In this document: piece after piece, positions 16,803 through 23,888 of the stretch | Layout of the letters: each line of letters starts with the position of its first letter | Position numbering within the stretch: the stretch's first letter is position 1 | Source of the DNA: a bacterium | GTDB lineage: Bacteria > Verrucomicrobiota > Verrucomicrobiia > Limisphaerales > UBA8199 | Assembly: GCA_021784555.1 (NCBI GenBank) | Contig: JAJYHY010000015.1 | Coordinates: forward strand, 1 to 46,499 | Direction: 5' to 3' | Length of the DNA: 46,499 bases | The notes under the pieces: model-generated | Told to the model about the DNA's origin: nothing | Seen by the model: the letters and a program-made list of their open reading frames with translations, nothing else | The model's database searches: none | Translations under genes and position numbers: made by a program

Positions 16803-17493
16803 GACTACAAGTATAGAGATATAATTCCTGTTGTAAAGAGGTATAATTCGGATTAAACCTACATAACATGCCTACAATTAGCATAAAGTCAGACCTCGAT
16901 GATCCAGGCTATAGGACGGGGCGCTACGCGGTTTTAGGGCCTAAAATTGGCTGGAAGTTCCGCTCCAGACCGAAGCTCTGCTCAACTCACAGGCGAATCT
17001 CGCCAGCCGACACACACCATCCGCCTGGTGGGCAAAGCTGCCTGCCACCGGCGCAATTCCCTCAACAAGCGCCTCAATCGGCGCATCAGCCCCCTTCTTG
17101 GCCATGCGGCCGCAATCTCGTGTGACAGCGCGATGACAACCACGGCCATTCTATGTCGGCGGCGCGGGTGTCAAGAATACTACGGTTCGTGGCTTCCGTT
17201 CCTTCTTGACGCCCGCACCGCCGACCCGAAACCCTGGCACGTAGGTTTTCATCGCGGCCAAGTGTCACCACCCGAAGAAATGAAGAAATGGCAAGGACGC
17301 CGGAGGCAAGGTTTTCAGAGTAAACCCGATCGCTTTCGCCATTCGGCAAGCGTTCAATCGGCCGCGAGCGCGATCGGAGCAGCCGCCAGGGCAGGCGAGC
17401 AGCGCGGGAATGGTGGTCCCAAGCCCGAGCGGTCGCACATTAGCAAATCCGCCCCAATTTTTGGGGCGGGAAGCGGGAAGTAACCCGATGGGG
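16803..17493. other. Intergenic region with two perfect hairpins
   Basis: 690 bases without a credible gene. Two hairpins are clear: CCGCCCCAA-TTT-TTGGGGCGG at 17449-17469 (9-base stem, 3-base loop) and AGATTCCAA-N7-TTGGAATCT just beyond at 17503-17527. Neither is followed by a T run on either strand, so they are not standard terminators. The rest seems to be decayed sequence between two pseudogenes. Confidence 0.45.
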
Positions 17494-18090
17494 TCACTTG
17501 GAAGATTCCAACTGACGATTGGAATCTCCGTCAGATCTCCCGCACGACGAGGCAATCACCTGCCTCGTCCACTGCAAGCACGCCGCAGCCCGCTCGCGCT
17601 CTGAGGAATGCTGCAGACTCAGCAGTTCGGCTGAGCCGATGTTGGAGGTGAGCCAGACGTAGAAGCCGCTGAAATCCAGGGTTTGGCCGGTGGCGACGGT
17701 GAGACGGGCGGCATCGAGCAGTTGCAGCAGGATGTCGAGCACGCGCGGGTGGGCCTTCTCGGCTTCGTCGAACAGGAGCGAGCCTTCTGCTGCGCTCTCG
17801 CGCACCGTGCCCAGGTAGCCGGTCTCGCCCAGGCGCGCACCCAGTAGCAGGCCCAGCGATTCCTGAGTCTGGAACTCGGACAGGTCGAACCGGAACAACT
17901 GGCCAGCGCCGAAAACGTGCGCGGTGGTCACCACGACCGTCTCCGTCTTCCCCACACCCGTCGGGCCCAGCAGCAGGAAGCTGCCGCGTGGGCGCCCCGG
18001 TTTGGCCAGGCCCAGTTCACCCCGCCGCACGGCGGAGATGATGCGCGGCAGAACATGGCCCTGTCCGCGGATTTCCCGCGGCAAGAGCAA
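17494..18090 (-). pseudogene. Clp/ClpB-type AAA ATPase fragment
   Basis: Carries part of a class-I Clp second AAA domain: LLLGPTGVGKTETVVVTTAH (Walker A), LFRFDLSEFQTQESLG, LLFDEAEKAHPRVLDILLQL (Walker B) and VWLTSNIGS (sensor). Sequence before MLLPREIRGQ and after SAELLSLQHS is missing; the tail is unrelated. Clp-type genes of this kind are sometimes found in conjugative elements, matching the VirB4 fragment that begins only about 15 bases away on the other strand. Confidence 0.7.
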
Positions 18091-18104
18091 GTCCAGAGCG
18101 CGCT

Positions 18105-18987
18105 CCCAAGGGCTTCTTCGTCCGCGACCTGATCGTGTTCAATCACCTGTGGCGCGGCGGTTACGTCTCCAAAGGGTTCGGCCTGGACGCCCCCGACCTG
18201 ACCAACAGCCCTGCGTCAGACCTGAACGAGTTCCAGGACCAACTCTGCCTGCTGCTGGCTTCCCTGCACGAGAACCAGCGCCTCCAGGTGCAGTACTTCT
18301 GCGACTCCGATCAAGAACGCCATCAACTCCATGAACGCCGCCCAGTATTTCGAGAGCAACCTGCCCAGCACTTCAAGGAGCCTGTTCTTCCAGACTTGGC
18401 CGGGCTGGACCTGGGGCCGCCACGAGCATCGCAAGCTCTACGCCGAGCACCGGTTCCTGGCGGACATGCTCCCGGTCACCAGCACCTTCACCGGCCACCT
18501 GGCCACCGCCGAGGCCATCTACGACGGCCCGCACGACAACCTCGTCGGCATCGAAACCTTCTCCGGGCCGGCGGGCAACCAAGCCCCGCAGCACGCCGTC
18601 TTGCTGGGCATGTCCGGCGCCGGCAAATCGGTCACCGTATGCGACCTGCTCTCCCAGACCGAGGGCTACTTCGGTTACACCGTCATCATCGAGGAAGGTC
18701 TAAGCTATGGCATCTACACCGCCACGGTCGAAAACGGGGCGCGGCCCATCATCCTCCATCTCGACGGCGACTTGACCATCAATTATCTCGATACGAAAGG
18801 GCTGCCCTTGACCCCGGACCATCTCTCCGCCGCCACCGCGCTGGTGGCGCGCATGATTGGCCTCAGCGCCCATGAGGACAAGCAGATGCTCCGCCAGGCC
18901 CAGATCGCCAAATACCTCAACATCCTTTACGAGGACGCCTTTCAGGATTGGTGCAAGAAGCGCCACGACCAACTGCTTAGTCGTTAG
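18105..18987 (+). pseudogene. VirB4/TraC-type conjugation ATPase, fragment with frameshift
   Basis: Two pieces of one gene. 18108-18300 reads KGFFVRDLIVFNHLWRGGYV and on to LQVQYFCDSD. From about 18310 another frame continues with NAAQYFESNLPSTSRSLFFQ and a P-loop VLLGMSGAGKSVTVCDL, ending at 18987. The Walker B part and the C-terminal half are lost. VirB4/TraC energises type IV secretion pilus assembly and DNA transfer. With the coupling-type ATPase at 110-3214 it indicates that a conjugative element once occupied this region. Confidence 0.75.
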
Positions 18988-19599
18988 ACAAGCCGTTACC
19001 GGGCTCACGTTTCAGCTCGCCGGCACATGCCGATCGTGTGCGGGGTGAGGGTTAGCGACACCGGCGTTAAGTTGGGGTGACACAGGCTCAGGACTCCTGA
19101 TCCCCCGCGCGGGGTTCTGCGGCGCATGGAATTTTCCTGACACCACTGCGCTCCCAACACGATGAATGCCAGGGTGGTTTTGGGAGAATTCGCAATGGAC
19201 GGTGTGGGGAAAACGCACGGGCTGCCTTTCTGGGATCAGGAGTCCTGAAACGTTGGCTTGCCGGACGCTCTGCGGCGGACCGCCGTTGGTCGGCGACGAA
19301 CTTTTGCTTCACCTGGAGCAAAAGCTCGCGGTGCCTTTGGCCTGTCCTTCTGGTGTCATGGCGCCAGGCGCTAGCGAGTCGAGGTTCTCTGCCGCGCATG
19401 CACGCAACTGGCAACGTTGTGGGATTGCCCGGCTTGACCACCTCTTGCTTCACCTGGAGCGAAAGGTTGTGTGGGTTGCAAGTCCGAGGGGTGCCGCCGG
19501 GAAAGGGTCCAGTCCGTTTCCACGGGATCCGGGGTGCTGAGGCTGCTTGCTCTTGCTCATGCTCTTGTCCTCAATCCTTGGGCGCGAGCGAGAGCATGA
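18988..19599. other. Non-coding stretch with inverted and direct repeats
   Basis: 612 bases without a recognisable gene. It has a 17-base perfect inverted repeat (19088-19104 and 19232-19248), two 16-base direct repeats TTGCTTCACCTGGAGC (19304-19319 and 19445-19460), and the left arm of a long imperfect palindrome at its end. It may be a degraded insertion or a structured repeat element; no transposase sequence is visible. Confidence 0.5.
19088..19248. repeat. 17-bp perfect inverted repeat, 127-bp loop
   Basis: TCAGGACTCCTGATCCC at 19088-19104 is the exact reverse complement of GGGATCAGGAGTCCTGA at 19232-19248. Each arm also contains its own small palindrome (TCAGGACTCCTGA). Such ends could be the termini of a tiny non-autonomous element or recombinase sites. 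Confidence 0.6.
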
Positions 19600-19610
19600 T
19601 CAAGAGCAAG
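19546..19610. repeat. 21-bp near-perfect inverted repeat at the end of terC
   Basis: CTTGCTCTTGCTCATGCTCT and its partner at 19590-19610 match at 19 of 21 positions around a 23-base loop. The right arm encodes the last codons and stop of the TerC gene. There is no U-tract, so it is not a classical terminator, though the hairpin could protect the transcript end. Confidence 0.6.
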
Positions 19611-20535
19611 AATGTGGTCCGCCCCGTCCGGGCCGTAAGACTGAGCCGAAGACCGCCGCCAGGAGCAGACCGAGGATGACCAGCAGCGAGATTCCGGTGG
19701 GAATGCGATAGACCGCCGAAGCCATCATTTTGGCGCCCACGAAGGCCAGCACGGCCGCCAGACCGTAATGCAAATAGGCGAATGATTCGATGACTCCGCT
19801 GAGCGCAAAGAACATGGAGCGCAGGCCGAGGATGGCAAACATGTTGGATGTATAAATGATAAGAGGATTGTCAGTAATGGCCAGCACAGCGGGAACCGAA
19901 TCCACCGCGAAGAGCACGTCGGCTGTCTCCAGCATGAGGAGCACCATCAGCAGCGGTGTGGCCATCCAAAGTCCGTCCTGTTTCACAAAGAAGAGCCCGT
20001 CGTGGTAATCCTTGGTGACCGGCACAAACCGCCTCAGAAGCCTCAGCACCGGGTTGCGCTCCGGGTGGACTTCCTTGTCCTTGCCGAAGGCCATCTTGAT
20101 GCCGCCAAAGAGCAGCACCGCGCCGAAGAGGTAAATGATGGCATGGAACCGGTGCATTAGGGTCACGCCCGCCGCAATAAAGATGCCCCTCATGGCCATG
20201 GCCCCGAGCACACCCCAGAACAGGACGCGATGCTGGTAGCGCTGCGGCGTCCTGAAGTAGGAAAAGAAGAGCAGAAAGACGAACAGATTGTCCACGCTCA
20301 GCGACAATTCCACCAGGTAGCAGGTGAAGAAGTCCACTCCCTGGCCGCCCCCCTTCCAGCGCCAGATGCCGGCGTTGAATAGAAGCGCCGAGCCGATCCA
20401 CACCGCGCTCCACACCAGCGCCTCCTTCACCCCAACCGTATGGGCCTTGCGGTGAAATAATCCCAAGTCCAGCGCGAGCATGAGTGCCAGAAACACCCCG
20501 AACCCCACCCAGAACCAGGCTGAGACGCTTGTCAT
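19600..20535 (-). CDS. TerC family integral membrane protein (Alx-like)
   Basis: 311 residues with about nine membrane helices. It shows the family's acidic metal-site motifs: FTCYLVELSLSVDNLFVFLL and LMLETADVLFAVDSVPAVLA, followed by YTSNMFAILGLRSMFFAL. TerC/Alx proteins act as manganese exporters or help metal loading of exported proteins. Length fits. The extreme C-terminus (GRGGPHSCS) is created by the inverted repeat. Located 22 bases downstream of the truncated dynamin gene in the same direction, probably with its own promoter. Confidence 0.9.
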   Translation of the reverse strand: MTSVSAWFWVGFGVFLALMLALDLGLFHRKAHTVGVKEALVWSAVWIGSALLFNAGIWRWKGGGQGVDFFTCYLVELSLSVDNLFVFLLFFSYFRTPQRYQHRVLFWGVLGAMAMRGIFIAAGVTLMHRFHAIIYLFGAVLLFGGIKMAFGKDKEVHPERNPVLRLLRRFVPVTKDYHDGLFFVKQDGLWMATPLLMVLLMLETADVLFAVDSVPAVLAITDNPLIIYTSNMFAILGLRSMFFALSGVIESFAYLHYGLAAVLAFVGAKMMASAVYRIPTGISLLVILGLLLAAVFGSVLRPGRGGPHSCS

Positions 20536-20557
20536 GGTCGAGTCTTCATCCCGCGGA

Positions 20558-22081
20558 TTACAACATTGCTGGCAGGCTTAATGCAAAGGATTTATTGAAC
20601 TGGAAGAAACATCCAACACCCAACCTCCAACATCCAACATCGAATGGACGCCGTTTTGCCTTGGGATGGTGGAGCTCGATTTCCTCCATTTGCACCACCT
20701 GAGTCCCGGCGAACAGGGTCGCTCCTGTTTCAGTTCTTCGCTTCAACGTCGCGAGCAAGGCCTCGCGCAATCCGCCAACCTTGCGCCGAATCGAGGCAGC
20801 CGCCAACTCGCGGTGAGCGCTCAACGCCGGACGAAGTTGAGATTCAAACCATTCATCGCAGAGCTTCACCTCATCCCCTACAATACTCACGAGTTGCACG
20901 TTCGGCTCAATGCCGAGTTGGGAGCGAATCTGTTTCCGCACATACTCCAGGGCGCGCTCGCGGTCCGGCGGCTTGAGCAAATCGGCTTTGCTCACCAGCA
21001 CCATCGCCGTTGCGCCAGCCTGATAGACGGCCTGAACGACTTTCAGGTCTTCATGTGTCAGGGTGGAAGTCGCGTCCACAAGCACAAGGCCCAAATCGCA
21101 GCGCGGCAGATACGCAACGGTTTCTTCCGCTCCGCTCGTCGCAAGGGATCCCAAGCCCGGTGTGTCCACAAAGGTAATGCCTTCGCTCAGTTTTGGAGCG
21201 GGCACTTCCAGCCGAATGCGCGAAACGTGTCTGGCGTTGCCGGGGTTCTTCTGCTCGGTGGCGAATTCATCCAGCGCGGACAACTCCACCCCTTGCGGAC
21301 GGCTATCGGCAAACTCGACGAGGACCCGCGGGTCGTTCCCGAAGCTGATGCGCGTTGGCACAGCCGTCACCGGCGTGACCCCCACCGGCAAGTAGTCGCC
21401 GCCGAGCAGGTGATTCAGCAGGGATGATTTGCCCGAACTGACCCGTCCAAAAACGCCAATTTCAAACGTCCCGTTCTCCATCCGCTCCAACAACATCGCG
21501 ACTGCGTTCCGAAATTCCACCAGCCCATGCGCCGTGATGATGCGCTCCAACTCGCGAAGAAGCGGCACTTCGTTGGATGTTTTTTCGAGCCGATCCATTC
21601 GCGCCTGCAAATCCGTGCCGCTGTTTTGCGCGAGATAATTGTCCAGCTTCTCCACGGCCGCGCGCACTTCGGCGACGATGAGGTCAATCTTCCGGGCCGC
21701 CTGCTCGGAGAGTTTGCCGTAGCCGCCCATGCGCCTGGACTCCACGTCCGCCAGCGCGATGCTGGTGAAGGTGACCGCGTTTCGCGCCGCCCACAGCGCA
21801 CCGGTTACCGGCGCAGGTGTCGGGATCCGCAAATCCTGGAGGCTGCGGTTCATCATTTCGCGAATGTGCAAAACGTAATCGTGAGTGACCTTGCGCTGGA
21901 TGGGGGTGGTATCGTCCATGTATTCCTGGAAAGGCGACGGTGAGCCGGCTGAAGCCATGATGTTCTCGGCCCTGGACAACAATTCATCCATATAGCGAAA
22001 GGTCGTCACGATATGCCGCAGGTGGTTATCATTGAGTCCGGAGTTGGGAGCGTCGGTGGGCATCGCGAACTCAGTTTGCAT
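20558..22081 (-). CDS. Dynamin-like GTPase, C-terminally truncated
   Basis: 507 residues. The N-terminal 200 are helical. The GTPase domain has G1 GRVSSGKSSLLN (Lys at 218), G2 Thr in PVTAVPTR, G3 DTPGLG (about 306) and G4 SKAD. Bacterial dynamins remodel or fuse membranes at the inner face of the cytoplasmic membrane. The stalk is missing: after a short helical part the frame runs into a CCAACAT-type repeat (20611-20647) and ends FNKSFALSLPAML, so the usual 200 or more C-terminal residues with membrane-binding paddle are gone. A second intact dynamin lies 1.8 kb upstream. The truncated form may be inactive. Confidence 0.8.
   Translation of the reverse strand: MQTEFAMPTDAPNSGLNDNHLRHIVTTFRYMDELLSRAENIMASAGSPSPFQEYMDDTTPIQRKVTHDYVLHIREMMNRSLQDLRIPTPAPVTGALWAARNAVTFTSIALADVESRRMGGYGKLSEQAARKIDLIVAEVRAAVEKLDNYLAQNSGTDLQARMDRLEKTSNEVPLLRELERIITAHGLVEFRNAVAMLLERMENGTFEIGVFGRVSSGKSSLLNHLLGGDYLPVGVTPVTAVPTRISFGNDPRVLVEFADSRPQGVELSALDEFATEQKNPGNARHVSRIRLEVPAPKLSEGITFVDTPGLGSLATSGAEETVAYLPRCDLGLVLVDATSTLTHEDLKVVQAVYQAGATAMVLVSKADLLKPPDRERALEYVRKQIRSQLGIEPNVQLVSIVGDEVKLCDEWFESQLRPALSAHRELAAASIRRKVGGLREALLATLKRRTETGATLFAGTQVVQMEEIELHHPKAKRRPFDVGCWRLGVGCFFQFNKSFALSLPAML
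20611..20647. repeat. CCAACAT/CCAACCT short-period repeat
   Basis: A run of about 8-9-base units of ATCCAACA, CCCAACCT, CCAACATC. It is inside the 3' end of the truncated dynamin gene and encodes its odd tail (VGCWRLGVG). Part of a set of such arrays in this window. Confidence 0.7.
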
Positions 22082-22170
22082 TCTTGACCGAGGAAAGGCC
22101 CTGGAGGCTGGCTGGCGAAGCGGTGAAGCCGAGTCTTGAGTTCACCACGGTTTTGAACCAGAATTTGACT

Positions 22171-22410
22171 ATGGCGACACTATCGCTAACGGATGAGCAA
22201 GTCGTGCAACTGGTGAAGCAATTGGCACCGCGGAGCAAGCAGCGCGTGCTGGCGGACCTCACTGCCGAACGCGACCAGTGGTGGCAAACGGCCGCACTCG
22301 AGGGCGAGCGGGACCTGCGGCGACTGGCTGCGGAGCGCGGATCGAATTGGGACGCCATGGATGAGGCCCAGCGCGAAGCTTTCGTGGACGACCTGCTGCA
22401 TGCCCCGTGA
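22171..22410 (+). CDS. Antitoxin-like protein, partner of a PIN toxin
   Basis: 79 residues from the ATG at 22171 (an upstream in-frame start at 22084 is less likely). It starts MATLSLTDEQVVQLVKQL, then helices rich in Arg and Glu, similar in layout to VapB-type antitoxins. Its TGA overlaps the GTG of the next gene (GTGA), as expected of a coupled toxin-antitoxin pair. The family is not certain from sequence alone. Confidence 0.55.
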   Translation: MATLSLTDEQVVQLVKQLAPRSKQRVLADLTAERDQWWQTAALEGERDLRRLAAERGSNWDAMDEAQREAFVDDLLHAP

Positions 22411-22662
22411 ATCGTACCCCGCGTGTCGTCTTCGATACGAACATCCTCTTCTCCTCGGTGGGGTGGCTGGGCAGCCCGCACCAGTGCGTACAAGCGGCCC
22501 GCCGAGGCAGGTGCATCTCCATCACCTGCGAAGCCATCCTTGCCGAATTCGCCGAAAAGTTGCAACTGAAGCGCGGCTTTGACGCGACTAAGGCGGCGGA
22601 CACCGCCGACGAGATTCGGGTCTTCTCGAGGGTCATTGCGATACCGGGCACTCTCAAGATCG
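22407..22662 (+). pseudogene. PIN-domain toxin, truncated
   Basis: The start reads MNRTPRVVFDTNILFSSVGW, with the first catalytic Asp in VFDTN; a Glu-containing second helix follows (ITCEAILAEFAEKL). After IPGTLKIV the sequence runs into the 3' end of the AAA ATPase gene, read antisense, so the last two acidic motifs (ADYIVTGD type) are missing. PIN toxins cut RNA; this copy cannot. The frame stays open to 23009 only because it is antisense to the ATPase. Confidence 0.65.
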
Positions 22663-23364
22663 TACAGGGAAGACTTCGTGGATGCGGCGGTCTAGTTCGA
22701 GCCGGCGCAAGGCCAGAGGCTGGTTCAGATCGTAACGGCCGCGGGCAATTTCGGCGAGGAACTCGCACAGCATCTTCGGGTTCCCCGCCGCGTGCCGGTG
22801 CAGCCACTCGACAATCTTCAGCGCCTCCGCCCGCAGGGCTCCGGTGCGCACCGCTGCCTCGACAAGCCACCGCGCTTCGTCGCAACGAAATGGCTTCAAC
22901 TCGACGTGCTCGAAGCGCACGAGCAACGGCCAGACGCGGCCAACGTCCCATGGATGTTCCGAGCGGATGCACAACCAGACCGGAGTTCGCTGGCTGGCAC
23001 ATTCGATGAACGAGGCGAGCCTGGGCGTCGTCCGGCTTGCGCCGTCAAACACCACGGCGCGCCGTGAGCCTTCAAGCGCCTTCAGTACGCGGTTTTTGCG
23101 TGCGACCAGGCGCAGTTCAGCCGATTCGAGGTGAAGTTCACGCTCCAGGGCTTCGCAGATGTCGCTCAATCGTTCAGAGCCGGGGCAAACCCGCAGGCCA
23201 AGAGGCTGACGCAGATGCGCAATCAGAGCGGATTTGCCGACTCCCGCTGGACCGAGAATCAAGACGCGTTCGCCTTGAGTGTGCAGCCTGCAAAGCCGCT
23301 CAATCTCTCTCTCCCGACCGATGAAAGGGAGGGTGGGACGGCCCGAATGATAGAGATTTGCCAT
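22654..23364 (-). CDS. Orphan AAA+ ATPase downstream of a fluoride riboswitch
   Basis: 236 residues from ATG 23364 (GTG at 23370 is also possible). Begins with FIGREREIERL then LILGPAGVGKSALIAHLRQP (Walker A). The acidic Walker B position is seen as VVFDGAS, where the usual second acidic residue is weak, and PVWLCIRSEHP fits a sensor-1 strand. The C-terminal part is helical (winged-helix-like lid). It resembles ORC/STAND-type ATPases, with no partner domain. It starts 37 bases after a fluoride aptamer, and no crcB or Fluc gene is nearby on this side. Its cellular role is unknown; fluoride-dependent expression is the only clue. Confidence 0.7.
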   Translation of the reverse strand: MANLYHSGRPTLPFIGREREIERLCRLHTQGERVLILGPAGVGKSALIAHLRQPLGLRVCPGSERLSDICEALERELHLESAELRLVARKNRVLKALEGSRRAVVFDGASRTTPRLASFIECASQRTPVWLCIRSEHPWDVGRVWPLLVRFEHVELKPFRCDEARWLVEAAVRTGALRAEALKIVEWLHRHAAGNPKMLCEFLAEIARGRYDLNQPLALRRLELDRRIHEVFPVRS

Positions 23365-23376
23365 TGACACGTCTCG

Positions 23377-23466
23377 CTACCGATTTCAGTTTCAGTTTCG
23401 GTAGGAGTCATCAGTCCCGATGGGTCGAGATTCCCCCGCTGGACGGTTAGGGCAAACTCCATTGCC
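23377..23466 (-). promoter_or_regulatory. Fluoride riboswitch (crcB motif), second copy
   Basis: Read on the minus strand: GGCAATGGAGTTTGCC (P1 with loop, 23451-23466), a junction CTAACCGTCC pairing to GGGAC across a stem, then CTGATGACTCCTAC at 23401-23414. The pseudoknot GGAGT with ACTCC is exact. The conserved CTGATGACTCCTAC block matches the fluoride class. An expression-platform hairpin (CTACCGA with TCGGTAG) overlaps its 3' end. It precedes the AAA ATPase by about 13-37 bases. Confidence 0.8.
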
Positions 23467-23514
23467 CCATGCCCAATGCTACCACAACCGCAATCCCTCT
23501 TGCAAGTCAGCGCC

Positions 23515-23592
23515 TCAATTGGGCCAGCCTTGCTCTGCCCTCGGGGCCAAGTGGAACGCTTCCAGCCAGTTGGTATCCGCGAAGGCGCTCAT
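23515..23592 (-). pseudogene. PIN-type toxin, only N-terminal 25 residues left
   Basis: The start reads MSAFADTNWLEAFHLAP, the typical beginning of a VapC-type PIN domain (first Asp in ADTNWL), overlapping the antitoxin stop by ATGA. It then meets a TGA at 23515-23517 after 25 codons. All other catalytic positions are gone. It was probably cut off by the rearrangement that placed the riboswitch here. Confidence 0.6.
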
Positions 23593-23795
23593 CGGTTAGC
23601 CCTCCGAATCTCGTCGCTGCGATAGCGCGCCGCCTTTCTCCCGGACAGCCGCTGGTAATGTTCATCCCAATCCGGTTGGCAGGGTCCCAAGGCCTGCTCG
23701 ATCAGATTGTTCACCCAGGCATTCACGTTCGGCTTGGCCTTGGCCAAAACTTCCGCCTTGTTCCGCCGGAGACGCACCGTGATCGTGTTTGTCAT
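23589..23795 (-). CDS. Antitoxin-like ribbon-helix-helix protein
   Basis: 68 residues. MTNTITVRLRRNKAEVLAKA gives the N-terminal strand and first helix of a ribbon-helix-helix fold, followed by WVNNLIEQAL. It is coupled by ATGA to the toxin remnant downstream. It probably repressed its own promoter. Without a full toxin it has no known function. Confidence 0.55.
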   Translation of the reverse strand: MTNTITVRLRRNKAEVLAKAKPNVNAWVNNLIEQALGPCQPDWDEHYQRLSGRKAARYRSDEIRRANR

Positions 23796-23888
23796 ACTTT
23801 AAATGTAACACTGCGCCGCCGACGGTTGCAAGCCGAATCTTCAGCTCGCGGACCACCCCGCTCCGGGGCGGGGGCGACAAAGCAAACC

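Noticed and set aside
22663..23009. Extension of the PIN toxin frame to 23009
   Set aside because: It runs antisense through the AAA ATPase and contains no PIN motif after residue 85.
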